The notes: generated by a model not told the origin, from the letters alone. A stretch of 64,000 nucleotides of DNA from Noviluteimonas caseinilytica (GCF_018406605.1 NZ_AP024545.1:1240001-1304000); one strand, 5' to 3'; positions 34,966 through 43,863 are shown, counted from the stretch's first letter. Translations and numbers: made by a program.

Positions 34966-35736
34966 TCAGCGCTTGACCGGGATTTCGCCGACGCGCGCGC
35001 CGGTGGCGAAGAAGTCGTGCAGGTCATGCGCGAACGTGTCGAACTTGCTGTTCGTGACGCGGTTGAGGCGCACGAAGAAGTTGTACGCGAGCACCGCCGG
35101 GATGGCGACGAACAGACCGACGGCGGTCATGATCAGCGCTTCACCCACGGGGCCGGCGACCGCGTCGATCGACGCCTGGCCGGTGGCACCGATCTTGATC
35201 AGCGCGCCGTAGATGCCCCACACGGTACCGAGCAGGCCGACGAACGGCGCGGTCGAACCGACGGTGGCGAGCACGGTCAGGCCGTTCTCGAGGCGCGAGG
35301 ATTCGCGGGTCACGCCCTGGCGCAGCGCGCGGTCAACGAACTCCGAGCGGTTCAGCGACTCGACGAGGCGCGAACCTTCGTGACGCTGGTGGTGCGCGGC
35401 GGCCTGGGCAGCGTCGAGCGCGATCTTCGAGAACGGTTCGCTCTTGTTCTGCTCTTCCATGAAGCGGATCGCGTCCTGCGCGTTCGGGGTTTCCCAGAAC
35501 GTGGTGACGACACGATCGGCGCTGCCACGCAGGCGGACGTTCTTGATGAGGTTGATCACGATCCAGTACCACGACATCGCGGACATGATCACGAGGGTGG
35601 TGGCCACGACCAGCTGGACGACGTAGTCACCCGGATGCGCAAGCATCTCGCGGGCCAGATGGTCGACGCCCATCTGCTTGAGCGCGTCGGCGTTGCTTCC
35701 GGTCGCAGCAACGGCGTTGGTGGTTTCCTGCAGCAT
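34966..35736 (-). CDS. exbB: MotA/TolQ/ExbB proton-channel protein ExbB
   Basis: The 256-residue protein has three predicted membrane segments: near residues 33-55, a long one with TVGSTAPFVGLLGTVWGIYGALI, and a third around GEALIMTAVGLFVAIPAVLAYNFFV. The first precedes a cytosolic loop with the RGSADRVVTTFWETPNAQD region. ExbB forms the pentameric stator that, with ExbD, powers TonB. It sits between tonB and exbD1. Confidence 0.96.
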   Translation of the reverse strand: MLQETTNAVAATGSNADALKQMGVDHLAREMLAHPGDYVVQLVVATTLVIMSAMSWYWIVINLIKNVRLRGSADRVVTTFWETPNAQDAIRFMEEQNKSEPFSKIALDAAQAAAHHQRHEGSRLVESLNRSEFVDRALRQGVTRESSRLENGLTVLATVGSTAPFVGLLGTVWGIYGALIKIGATGQASIDAVAGPVGEALIMTAVGLFVAIPAVLAYNFFVRLNRVTNSKFDTFAHDLHDFFATGARVGEIPVKR

Positions 35737-35784
35737 GACGCTTACCTTCTGTCTGGAAAGAATGGAATTACGAGGGGAGCAAAG

Positions 35785-36435
35785 TTACTTGAGGTCCAGC
35801 GGCAACACACCCGAGCCAGGAGCGCCCGGGCACAACTTGATACGGCGGGCCCAGCTCTGTGCGGCACGGTCCACGTTGCGGTCGCGACTGCTCTGCTGGA
35901 CTTCGGCGCTGGTGACGGTGCCGTCGGCCTGGAAGGCCAGCAGCAGCTTCATCGAACCCTGGATCCGCGCACGGCCGACTGCGGCCTGCAACGGTGCCAG
36001 CGGGGGCATCACGCAGATGCTCGCACGCAAGTCGCTCGAATCGCGTGCAGGACCTGCGGGCGCGGCCGGCGGCGCGGGCGGCGCCGGCGGCGGGGCCTGC
36101 ACGTCGACCGGCGAGGGCTCGTCGAACACGACCGGCGGCTCTTCCGGCGGCGGCGGCAACGGGCTCGGCTTCGGCACGGTCTGCGGCTTGAGCTGGATCG
36201 TCTTGGGCGGTTCCGGCGGCGGCGGCGGCGGCGGCGGGGGCGGCGGCGGCGGCTTGATGAAGTTGACCAGGGTCACTTCCTCCTCCTCCACCTGGGCGCC
36301 CGGGGGGGCCACCGGCATGAGCAGCAGCATCAGCGCCGCCACATGCAGTGCGATCACGAAAGAGATGCCGGCAATGCGAGGCCAGTTGAGGGACTGGCGG
36401 TCGCTCTTGTCGGTATGCGGCGAGTGTTCCGTCAT
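35785..36435 (-). CDS. tonB: Energy transducer TonB
   Basis: This is a TonB of about 216 residues. An N-terminal anchor helix (PRIAGISFVIALHVAALMLLLM) is followed by an extensive proline-rich spacer, with thirteen consecutive prolines followed by EPPK, KPSPLP and PPPAPP repeats. The C-terminal domain has the ADGTVTSAEVQQSSRDRNVDRAAQSWARR signature. It transmits proton-motive energy to outer-membrane receptors. The ATG at MTEHSPHTDKSD was chosen; in-frame ATGs upstream add up to 17 residues. It lies first in the tonB-exb unit. Confidence 0.92.
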   Translation of the reverse strand: MTEHSPHTDKSDRQSLNWPRIAGISFVIALHVAALMLLLMPVAPPGAQVEEEEVTLVNFIKPPPPPPPPPPPPPEPPKTIQLKPQTVPKPSPLPPPPEEPPVVFDEPSPVDVQAPPPAPPAPPAAPAGPARDSSDLRASICVMPPLAPLQAAVGRARIQGSMKLLLAFQADGTVTSAEVQQSSRDRNVDRAAQSWARRIKLCPGAPGSGVLPLDLK

Positions 36436-36524
36436 GCGCGAGGCTCGGGGGTGAGGGCCCGACGCCATGGTCGCGCCGGATTGCAATGCAGGCCGTCACG
36501 TAGGCGGCCGCGGGAATTTCCAAG

Positions 36525-36553
36525 GATATACCAACTCCGCGGGCTGACACCAA
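36525..36553 (-). promoter_or_regulatory. Candidate promoter for tonB-exbBDD
   Basis: On the minus strand TTGGTG and TATATC are separated by 17 bases, 90 bases upstream of the tonB start. CCGCGG hexamers at 36508-36513 and 36537-36542 flank the -10 element. No convincing Fur box was seen. Confidence 0.5.
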
Positions 36554-36580
36554 TGCCAAACCCGCGGTCTGTGATGGTGC

Positions 36581-37714
36581 TCATCCGCCGAGGATTTCCT
36601 TGGCTTCCTGCGGTTTCTGGACACCCTTGGAGAGCGCAGCCTGAGCAGCAGCCTTCGCTTCGGCCGTCTTGCCCTGGTCGCGGAGGATCTTCGCCATGTT
36701 GAGATCGGCCTCGCCATCCTTCGCCATCGACGCGGCTTTCTTGTAGAAACCGATCGCGTCGCTGTCGCTGCCTTTGTAATAAGCGTTCTGGCCCAGGACC
36801 ATGTAATCCTTCGCCAATTCCGGGCCCGGCGTGAGGATGCCCTTGGCCTGGCCTTCTTCCATCACGGCCTGCGCATCCTTGAAGCGCTCGGCGTTCAAGT
36901 AGCCCACGTACAGCGCGCGGATTTCCTTCGCGTCGGTGAGCATGCCCTTCTTGTACGCGCCTTCGAGCAACGCGTTCGCCTTGTCGAACTGGTTCGCCTG
37001 CTGGTACGTGGCGACGGCGTTCATCAGCGCCTTCTTGTCGTTCGGATTCTTCGCCAACTGGTCTTCGTACGCCTTCACCGCGTCATCGGTACGGCCGAGG
37101 TTGGCGAGGATGCCGGCGCGCATCTGCTGCAGTTCCGGCTTGTCCGACTTGGTTTCCGCCGAGAAGCGATCGAGCGTGGCGAGCGCGGCGTCGTACTGCT
37201 TGAGCTGGTACTGCTCGACCGCCAGGTTGTACATCACCTGGTAGTGGCTGTTGTTCTCGAGGCCGTTGGCGTCGAGCGACTTCTTGAAGTAGTCGGCGGC
37301 CTTCGCGTCGTCGTGCATGTCGGCGGCGGTGGCGGCGGCGAGCTGCCACGAGAAGGACTTCTCGTACGCATTGGCGTCGGCCGCGTTGGCGATCTGGTCG
37401 GCCTTCGCGAGCACGGCGGCGTGGTCTTCCTTCGCGTAAAGGTCCTGCAATTCCTGCAGGGCCTTGAGGTTCTTGCCCTTCGCCTTCGCTTCCGGCGACT
37501 GGCGCGTGGCGTTGGGATACATCTGGGCTTCGGCTGCAGCTTCCTTCTTCGATTCCTTGGCCTTGCCCAGTTCCTGCATGCGCTTTTCGCGCTGCTCGCG
37601 CATGGTCGGCGCGGCGGCGCCGCTGTTCTGCGCAAACACGGGGGCGACGAAGGAAGCGGCGAGGAAAACACCAGCCGCGATGACGAGCGGACGATGGCGG
37701 AAGGATCGGGTCAT
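36581..37714 (-). CDS. Secreted tetratricopeptide-repeat protein
   Basis: The 377-residue product has a signal peptide (about residues 1-28, ending PVFAQ), a Lys/Glu-rich helical section, and then a series of TPR-like helical hairpins. Examples are ALATLDRFSAETK, AVKAYEDQLAKNPNDKKALMNAVATYQQA, and repeats with spacing near 34 residues. The C-terminal stretch ends KILRDQGKTAEAKAAAQAALSKG. It is probably a periplasmic scaffold for protein-protein contacts. Its place beside tonB-exb suggests a link with TonB-dependent transport, which is an inference from context only. Confidence 0.88.
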   Translation of the reverse strand: MTRSFRHRPLVIAAGVFLAASFVAPVFAQNSGAAAPTMREQREKRMQELGKAKESKKEAAAEAQMYPNATRQSPEAKAKGKNLKALQELQDLYAKEDHAAVLAKADQIANAADANAYEKSFSWQLAAATAADMHDDAKAADYFKKSLDANGLENNSHYQVMYNLAVEQYQLKQYDAALATLDRFSAETKSDKPELQQMRAGILANLGRTDDAVKAYEDQLAKNPNDKKALMNAVATYQQANQFDKANALLEGAYKKGMLTDAKEIRALYVGYLNAERFKDAQAVMEEGQAKGILTPGPELAKDYMVLGQNAYYKGSDSDAIGFYKKAASMAKDGEADLNMAKILRDQGKTAEAKAAAQAALSKGVQKPQEAKEILGG

Positions 37715-37833
37715 GGCGAAAACCTCATGCGGCAGCGACGCTGCTGGTGGGGGCGCAAGGCCGGGGGGGCGTCACGCTAGCAGAAAGCCGTCGCGGAGTT
37801 ACAGCACCATGCCCGCGACGGGGGTGGAAAGAT

Positions 37834-38652
37834 TCACCCGCAGGCGGGACGACGTCCTGCCGCGCGGGCTTGTTCGAACACGGGCATCAACGACGCAGCG
37901 CGTTGCTGCAACTCGCGGATGCGGCTTTCGGGGTTCGGGTGCGTCGACAGCCACTGCGGCGGTCGTTGGCCATTGGTGGCCGCAATCATGTTCTGCCACA
38001 GCGCGATGGCGCCGCGAGGATCGAAGCCCGCCTGCGCCATGAGTTGCTGGCCGACGATGTCGGCTTCCGATTCCTGTTCGCGCGAACCCGGCAACAGGAA
38101 GCCCGTCTGCGCGAGCACGCTGCCGCCCTGCATCGCGGCGTTGCCTGCGCCTTCGCCGTAACGGGAACCTAACAATGCGCCGACGAGTTGCACCGCACCT
38201 TGCGCGCCCATCTGGCGCGTGATGCGTTCGTCGTGGTGGCGCGAGACGACGTGGCCGATCTCGTGCGCGATGACGGCCGACAACTGATCCTGGTCGCGCG
38301 CGACGGTGAAGATGCCGGTGTACACGCCCACCTTGCCGCCGGGCAGCGCGAAGGCATTGGGTTCCGGATCGACGAACACCGCGCTTTCCCAACCGCCCTG
38401 CCAGTTCGGCGGAAGCTGGCGCGTGATCGTGGAAACGACGCACTGCACGTAGCGCACCTGGCGTGCGTCGGTGCTCTGCCGTTTCTGCTGTTTCACCTCA
38501 TTGAAGGCCTGCGCGCCGAGCTCGTTGAGCTGCTCCTGCGAGACGCCGCCGACGTACTGGGTGCGCCCGGTGGGCGAGGTCGTGGTGGCGCAGGCGACGA
38601 CGGAGATCGCGATGGCACCGGCGAGGACGGCAAGCTTCAGGCGCTGCGGCAT
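37834..38652 (-). CDS. M48-family metalloprotease lipoprotein (LoiP/BepA-like)
   Basis: This 272-residue lipoprotein has its lipobox at VVAC (Cys about residue 21). The zinc-binding motif is HEIGH in SAVIAHEIGHVVSRHHDERI, with a further ligand in SREQESEADIVG and the conserved THPNPESRIREL near the end. The family includes LoiP and BepA, which help maintain outer-membrane and periplasmic protein quality. It is transcribed in the same direction as gyrB, but a 144-base gap separates the two. Confidence 0.92.
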   Translation of the reverse strand: MPQRLKLAVLAGAIAISVVACATTTSPTGRTQYVGGVSQEQLNELGAQAFNEVKQQKRQSTDARQVRYVQCVVSTITRQLPPNWQGGWESAVFVDPEPNAFALPGGKVGVYTGIFTVARDQDQLSAVIAHEIGHVVSRHHDERITRQMGAQGAVQLVGALLGSRYGEGAGNAAMQGGSVLAQTGFLLPGSREQESEADIVGQQLMAQAGFDPRGAIALWQNMIAATNGQRPPQWLSTHPNPESRIRELQQRAASLMPVFEQARAAGRRPACG

Positions 38653-38796
38653 GGGCGTCGGGGACTCCGTTCCAGTGTGGGATGCGGAGCTTAATAGGCC
38701 AACGGGCCTGAAGTCGGTGTCAAACCGCCGCTTCGACAGCGGCCCCGTTGGGGGGCCGGTCAGGTCGGGGCCACTTGCGGGCCCCGGTTCGAGCGA

Positions 38797-41268
38797 TCAC
38801 ACGTCGAGGTTGGCGACCTTCAACGCGTTGTCTTCGATGAACTCGCGACGCGGTTCGACAACGTCGCCCATGAGCGTCGAGAAGATCTGGTCCGCGGCGA
38901 CGGCGTCCTCGATGCGCACCTGCAGGAGGCGACGCGTTTCCGGATTGACCGTCGTGTCCCACAACTGCTCGGGATTCATTTCGCCGAGGCCCTTGAAGCG
39001 CTGGATCTGGCGACCCTTTTTCGCTTCGTCCATCAGCCATGCCTGCGCATCGGCGAAGCGCGCGATCGGTTGCGCGCGATTGCCACGCACGATCTGCGCG
39101 CCGTCGCGCACCAGGCCGTGCAGCATTGTCGCGGCTTCGCGCACCGAACGCAGCTCGCCGGTTTCGAACGCGGCGACGGGGAGGATCTGCACCAGCTCTT
39201 CGCCCATGTGCATGCGACGCATGACGAGCGCGGCCGGACGCGCTTCGGTGGCGCCGTGCACTTCGAGGCGATAGCGCGGTTTGCCCAGGCCACCCTTGTT
39301 GAGGCGCTGTTCGAGCGCGTCGAGCTGCGGGCGCAGCGCGTCCGGATCGGCGAGTTGCGCGGCATCCAGCGGCACGAAATCGATCAGCGATTCCAGCAGC
39401 GCGGACTCGTAGCGATGCGCGTTGCGGGAGATCGCATCGCGCGCGCCGGCGTAGGCAAGCAGCAACTTCTCGAGGCCTGCGCCGTCGATCGGCGGTTCGC
39501 CGTCGGCGGGGATGAGCGTTGCGCCGTCGACCGCGTTGTTCGCCAGGTAGACGTCGAGCGCCGCATCGTCCTTCAGGTACAACTCGTTCTTGCCCTGCTT
39601 GATCTTGTACAGCGGCGGCAGGCCGATGTAGATGTGGCCGCGCTCGATCAGCTCCGGCATCTGTCGATAGAAGAACGTCAGCAGCAGCGTGCGGATGTGC
39701 GAGCCGTCCACGTCGGCGTCGGTCATCAGGATGATGCGGTGGTAGCGCAGCTTGTCCGGGTTGTATTCGTCCTTGCCGATGCCGGTGCCGAGCGCGGTGA
39801 TCAGCGTGCCGACTTCCGCGCTGGCGAGCATGCGGTCGAAGCGCGCGCGTTCCACGTTGAGGATCTTGCCCTTCAGCGGGAGGATCGCCTGGGTCTTGCG
39901 GTTGCGGCCCTGCTTCGCCGAGCCACCCGCCGAGTCACCCTCGACGATGAAGAGTTCGGAGAGCGCGGGATCCTTTTCCTGGCAGTCGGCGAGCTTGCCG
40001 GGCAGGCCGGCGATATCGAGCGCGCCCTTGCGGCGCGTCAGGTCGCGGGCCTTTCGGGCGGCTTCGCGGGCGCGGGCGGCGTCGACGATCTTGCCGGCGA
40101 TGGCGCGGGCCTCGTTGGGGTGTTCCTGCAGGAACTCCTCCAAACGTGCACCGAACGTGCTCTCAACGACGGGGCGAACCTCGGACGAGACCAGCTTCTC
40201 CTTGGTCTGCGACGAGAAGCTGGGATCCGGCACTTTCACCGACAGCACGGCGATCATGCCTTCGCGCATGTCGTCGCCCGACAGCGTGATCTTGGCCTGC
40301 TTGGCGATGCCGTTCTGTTCGATGTAGTTCGACAGCGTGCGCGTGAGTGCGGCACGGAAGCCGATGAGATGCGTGCCGCCATCCTTCTGCGGGATGTTGT
40401 TGGTGAAGCAGAACATCGTTTCCTGGTACGAGTCCGTCCACTGCAGCGCGACGTCCACCGTGATGCCGTTCATTTCGCCGGACACGGAGATCACGTTGGG
40501 GTGCAACGGCGTCTTGAGCTGCGCCAGGTGCTCGACGAAGGAGCGGATGCCGCCCTCGTACTCGAACACGTCGCGCTTGCCCTCGCTGCCGTCCTCGCGC
40601 ACGCGCAGGTCGGTCAGCGTGATGCGCACGCCGGAGTTGAGGAACGACAGTTCGCGCAGGCGCTTGGCCAGGATGTCGTAGTGGAATTCGACGTCGGTGA
40701 AGATCGCGCTGGCCGGCTTGAAGCGCAGCAGCGTGCCGCGCTTGGGCGAGGCCTCGAGTTGCTTCAGCGGATACAGCGATTCGCCGAGTGCGTATTCCTG
40801 CTGGTAGTGGTGGCCGTCGCGCCAGATGTCGAGCCACAGGTGCTCGGACAGCGCGTTGACGACCGACACGCCCACGCCGTGCAAGCCGCCCGACACCTTG
40901 TAACTGTTGTCGTCGAACTTGCCGCCCGCGTGCAGCACGGTGAGGATCACTTCCGCCGCGGAAATGCCCTCTTCCTTGTGGATGTCCACGGGAATGCCGC
41001 GCCCGTTGTCTGACACCGACACGGAGTTGTCTTCGTGCAGCGTGACGTTGACTTCCGTCGCGTGGCCGGCGAGCGCTTCGTCGATCGAGTTGTCGACGAC
41101 CTCGAACACCATGTGGTGCAGGCCGGTGCCGTCGTGCACGTCGCCGATGTACATGCCGGGACGCTTGCGAACGGCCTCGAGGCCGCGCAGGACGGTGATT
41201 TTGCTGGAGTCGTACGTGCTGTTCGGAACGCTGGGCATTTCGCCCGCATCGTGCTCTTGCTGCGACAT
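38797..41268 (-). CDS. gyrB: DNA gyrase subunit B
   Basis: The 823-residue subunit supplies the ATPase and Toprim domains of DNA gyrase, which introduces negative supercoils. The GHKL ATPase motifs include DNSIDEALAGH and GGLHGVGVSVVNALS. Toprim features EGDSAGGSAKQGRNR and DADVDGSHIRTLL are present, as is the C-terminal tail. Slightly longer than E. coli GyrB, it has the usual xanthomonad length. It is the last gene of the dnaA-dnaN-recF-gyrB set on the minus strand. Confidence 0.98.
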   Translation of the reverse strand: MSQQEHDAGEMPSVPNSTYDSSKITVLRGLEAVRKRPGMYIGDVHDGTGLHHMVFEVVDNSIDEALAGHATEVNVTLHEDNSVSVSDNGRGIPVDIHKEEGISAAEVILTVLHAGGKFDDNSYKVSGGLHGVGVSVVNALSEHLWLDIWRDGHHYQQEYALGESLYPLKQLEASPKRGTLLRFKPASAIFTDVEFHYDILAKRLRELSFLNSGVRITLTDLRVREDGSEGKRDVFEYEGGIRSFVEHLAQLKTPLHPNVISVSGEMNGITVDVALQWTDSYQETMFCFTNNIPQKDGGTHLIGFRAALTRTLSNYIEQNGIAKQAKITLSGDDMREGMIAVLSVKVPDPSFSSQTKEKLVSSEVRPVVESTFGARLEEFLQEHPNEARAIAGKIVDAARAREAARKARDLTRRKGALDIAGLPGKLADCQEKDPALSELFIVEGDSAGGSAKQGRNRKTQAILPLKGKILNVERARFDRMLASAEVGTLITALGTGIGKDEYNPDKLRYHRIILMTDADVDGSHIRTLLLTFFYRQMPELIERGHIYIGLPPLYKIKQGKNELYLKDDAALDVYLANNAVDGATLIPADGEPPIDGAGLEKLLLAYAGARDAISRNAHRYESALLESLIDFVPLDAAQLADPDALRPQLDALEQRLNKGGLGKPRYRLEVHGATEARPAALVMRRMHMGEELVQILPVAAFETGELRSVREAATMLHGLVRDGAQIVRGNRAQPIARFADAQAWLMDEAKKGRQIQRFKGLGEMNPEQLWDTTVNPETRRLLQVRIEDAVAADQIFSTLMGDVVEPRREFIEDNALKVANLDV

Positions 41269-41285
41269 TCGGCTTGGGGCTCCCG

Positions 41286-41306
41286 CGACGCGCGTGGCGC
41301 GCGTCG
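41286..41306 (-). promoter_or_regulatory. Perfect hairpin in the gyrB leader
   Basis: CGACGCGCG and CGCGCGTCG form a 9-bp stem with a 3-base loop 17 bases before the gyrB ATG, so it would overlap or flank the ribosome site in the mRNA. No T-run follows in the gyrB direction. It may act in translational control or as an attenuating structure. Confidence 0.5.
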
Positions 41307-41373
41307 AGACACATTAGCTATGGATGGCGTGCAGTCTACCAAACGCAGGCCGCCAAGGCCGTCCCGCTGCGCC

Positions 41374-42480
41374 TCAGCGCGCGTCGCCTTCAGCGCGCAG
41401 CCGGCCCTGTTCGACATGGAAGCGCGCGATCGGATGGCCGCCGGCTTCGGTGAGGTGTTCGAAGGCCGCGGGCGCTTCGGTGCCGGTGACGAAGACCTGC
41501 GCGCCGGTGTCGATGAGGCCCTGCACGACGCGGGCCTGGTGGTGGCGATCGAGTTCGGAGGCCAGGTCGTCGAGCGCGATCACGGGCCACTCGCCGGCGA
41601 GCTCGGCGTGCAGGCGGGCTTGCGACAACAGGAGCGCCAGCGCGGTGAGCTTCGCCTGTCCGCGCGAGAGCGCTTCGCGACCTGGCAGCGCGGAAAGCCC
41701 GATCTTCCAGTCCGCGCGATGCGGGCCGACGCTCGTGAAGCCCGCCAGCTGGTCGCGGCCGCGGGCCAGCAGCAGCGCATCCGCCAGGCGCATCTCTTCG
41801 TGGCGCCACCCGGGCTGGAGGGTCAGTGAGGTCGTGCCCAGTGCCGGCGCCAGCGAAGCAGCCTCCGTGGCGAACAACGGCTGCCATTGCTGGAGGTAGG
41901 CCTCGCGGCTGCGGGTGATGGTTTCACCGCTGTCGGCGAGTTCCGCCTCCCAACCGTCGAGTTCAGCGGGCCTTGCGCCGGCCTTTAGCAAAGCGTTCCG
42001 CTGCTTCAGGGCCCGTGCATACCGCCGCCAGACCCGGAGGAAATCAAGTTCCACGTGGAACAGGCCCCAATCGAGCAAGCGGCGGCGGGTTTCGGCCGGG
42101 CCCGTCACCAGGCCGTGGCTGCCGGGTTCGAAGGTCACGACGGCCAAGGCCGCGCAGAGTTCGCCCAGATGCCCCACGGAGGCGCCATCCAGGCGGCCTT
42201 CCCACGACTGGCCGGAATGCCGGAGCCCGGCGCGGCGGATCCGCCCGGCCGCTTCGATCCATTCCACGAAGATTTCGACGGCAGGCGCGCCTTCGCGAAT
42301 CAGCCCATCCCGCACCCTGCCCCGGAAGCTGCGCCCGTAGGCCATCAGGTGCATGGCTTCCAGGATCGAGGTCTTCCCGGCGCCGTTATCGCCCGTGATG
42401 AGGTTTAGCGTGGGGCCCGGGGCCAGCGTGACCTGGCCGAACCGGCGCAATCCACCGATGTCGAGCCGGGTCACGCGCAC
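41374..42480 (-). CDS. recF: DNA replication and repair protein RecF
   Basis: The 368-residue SMC-like ATPase RecF helps load RecA on gapped DNA. Walker A reads GDNGAGKTSILEA at about residue 30, the signature-like region is near LSRGQAKLTALALLLSQA, and the Walker B region is IALDDLASELD. The N-terminal TRLDIGGLRRFGQVTL is the classical start. A perfect parS-type palindrome lies within the gene at 42048-42061. The gap to gyrB is 105 bases and contains the gyrB leader hairpin. Confidence 0.97.
   Translation of the reverse strand: MRVTRLDIGGLRRFGQVTLAPGPTLNLITGDNGAGKTSILEAMHLMAYGRSFRGRVRDGLIREGAPAVEIFVEWIEAAGRIRRAGLRHSGQSWEGRLDGASVGHLGELCAALAVVTFEPGSHGLVTGPAETRRRLLDWGLFHVELDFLRVWRRYARALKQRNALLKAGARPAELDGWEAELADSGETITRSREAYLQQWQPLFATEAASLAPALGTTSLTLQPGWRHEEMRLADALLLARGRDQLAGFTSVGPHRADWKIGLSALPGREALSRGQAKLTALALLLSQARLHAELAGEWPVIALDDLASELDRHHQARVVQGLIDTGAQVFVTGTEAPAAFEHLTEAGGHPIARFHVEQGRLRAEGDAR
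42048..42061. promoter_or_regulatory. parS-type ParB-binding palindrome inside recF
   Basis: GTTCCACGTGGAAC is a perfect 14-base palindrome and differs little from the chromosomal parS consensus TGTTCCACGTGGAACA. It is embedded in the recF coding sequence and pairs with a second copy 485 bases away. Confidence 0.75.
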
Positions 42481-42500
42481 ACATCACCCCGCGCAAAGCA

Positions 42501-42526
42501 GAACGCCCGGACCAGGCCGGGCGTTC
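42501..42526 (-). terminator. Hairpin between dnaN and recF
   Basis: GAACGCCCGG and CCGGGCGTTC form a perfect 10-bp stem with a 6-base loop. In the minus direction the following bases include only a short TTT, so it is a weak terminator or an attenuating hairpin. The parS-like site is 6 bases away. Confidence 0.45.
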
Positions 42527-42532
42527 GCATCC

Positions 42533-42546
42533 GTTCCACGTGGAAC
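42533..42546. promoter_or_regulatory. parS-type ParB-binding palindrome in the dnaN-recF gap
   Basis: A second perfect GTTCCACGTGGAAC with the same core as parS. It lies between dnaN and recF, close to the origin, where parS sites of other gammaproteobacteria usually cluster. Confidence 0.8.
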
Positions 42547-42559
42547 ACAACCGTCCGCA

Positions 42560-43660
42560 TCAGAGCCGGAGCGGCATCACCACGTGGCGGCACTTCTCGT
42601 TGCCCGCCTCGCGGACGAGGGCGGAAGAGTTGGCGTCGCGCAGCTGGAGGACGACCTGCTCGTCGCGCAATGCCGACAGCGCATCCAGCAGGTAATTGAC
42701 GTTGAAACCGATCGCCAGGCCGTCGACGCGCGTATCGGCTTCGATCTCTTCCTGCGCTTCTTCCTGCTCCGGGTTGTGCGCGTTGATGCGCAGCTGGCCC
42801 GGGGATACCTCGACGCGGACGCCGCGGTACTTCTCGTTCGACAGGATGGCTGCGCGCTGCAGGGCCGCACGCAGGACTTCGCGATCGACCTTGACCTCGC
42901 GGTCCGCACCGATCGGGATCACCGCTTCGTAATCCGGGAAACGGCCGTCGATCAGCTTGCTGGTGAACGTCACATCGTCGCGCTTGACGCGGATGTGGCT
43001 GCGGCCGACTTCGAGTTCGAGCTCGCGGTCGCCGCCTTCCAGCAGGCGCTGCAATTCCTGCACGCCCTTGCGCGGCACGATGATCTGGCGCTTGGACTGC
43101 GCACCGCCCTCGAGCGGCAACTCGCACAACGCCAGGCGATGGCCATCGGTGGCCACGCAGCGCAGCGACTTGTCGCGCAGGTCGAACAGCAAGCCGTTGA
43201 GGTAATAGCGCACGTCCTGCTGGGCCATCGCGAACGCGGTGCGTTCGATCAGTTCCTTCAGCCCGGCCTCCGGCACGCGCACGCGCTCGGTGGCTTCGAC
43301 TTCATCGACCGACGGGAAATCGTTGGCCGGCAGGCTGGCCAGCGTGAACCGGCTGCGACCCGCCGACACTGTGATCTTGTCGCCGGACTGCGAGACCGTG
43401 ACCTTGCTGCCATCGGGCAGGGCACGGACGATCTCGAACAATTTGCGTGCCGGGATGGTGGTTTCCCCATCCTGCGCATCGTCGACGGCGTGGCGCGCCA
43501 CCATTTCCACTTCCAGGTCGGTGCCGGTCAGCGAGAGCTGGCCCTGCTTGACCTGCACCAGCAGGTTGGCAAGGACCGGCAAGGTCTGGCGACGTTCGAC
43601 GACATTGACGACTTGCGCCAACGGCTTCAGGAAGACTTCGCGTTGCAGGCTGAAACGCAT
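42560..43660 (-). CDS. dnaN: DNA polymerase III beta sliding clamp DnaN
   Basis: The 366-residue clamp is recognisable from MRFSLQREVFLKPLAQV, LPVLANLLVQVKQGQLSLTGTDLEVEM, and its three repeated domains. It ends with the conserved tail CRHVVMPLRL. Clamp rings encircle DNA and hold the replicative polymerase. It lies between the origin-proximal intergenic region and recF. Confidence 0.98.
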   Translation of the reverse strand: MRFSLQREVFLKPLAQVVNVVERRQTLPVLANLLVQVKQGQLSLTGTDLEVEMVARHAVDDAQDGETTIPARKLFEIVRALPDGSKVTVSQSGDKITVSAGRSRFTLASLPANDFPSVDEVEATERVRVPEAGLKELIERTAFAMAQQDVRYYLNGLLFDLRDKSLRCVATDGHRLALCELPLEGGAQSKRQIIVPRKGVQELQRLLEGGDRELELEVGRSHIRVKRDDVTFTSKLIDGRFPDYEAVIPIGADREVKVDREVLRAALQRAAILSNEKYRGVRVEVSPGQLRINAHNPEQEEAQEEIEADTRVDGLAIGFNVNYLLDALSALRDEQVVLQLRDANSSALVREAGNEKCRHVVMPLRL

Positions 43661-43826
43661 GCGGTCTGGTTCCCCGGATCCAAGCTCTGGAAGGATGGAT
43701 AAATCAAAAACTGGTGGTGCTTGGTGTTTCGAAAATCTGGGTGGAACTCGCTTAACTCGTTGATCCTGTTGCGTTTATCGACGTGAGCAAAGCGTGTACA
43801 ACTGATCCTGCGGTTCCGGGACAAGC

Positions 43827-43835
43827 TGTGGATAA
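43827..43835 (-). promoter_or_regulatory. Perfect DnaA box
   Basis: TGTGGATAA, the reverse complement of TTATCCACA. It faces the box at 43864-43872 in inverted orientation, 28 bases apart. Confidence 0.85.
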
Positions 43836-43863
43836 AGTTTCAGGCCCTGGGTCGCACCCTGCC

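Noticed and set aside
38740..38786. GC-rich inverted repeats after gyrB as terminators
   Set aside because: CGGCCCC/GGGGCCG and CGGGGCC/GGCCCCG can pair, but no T-run follows on the minus strand, so intrinsic termination is not supported.
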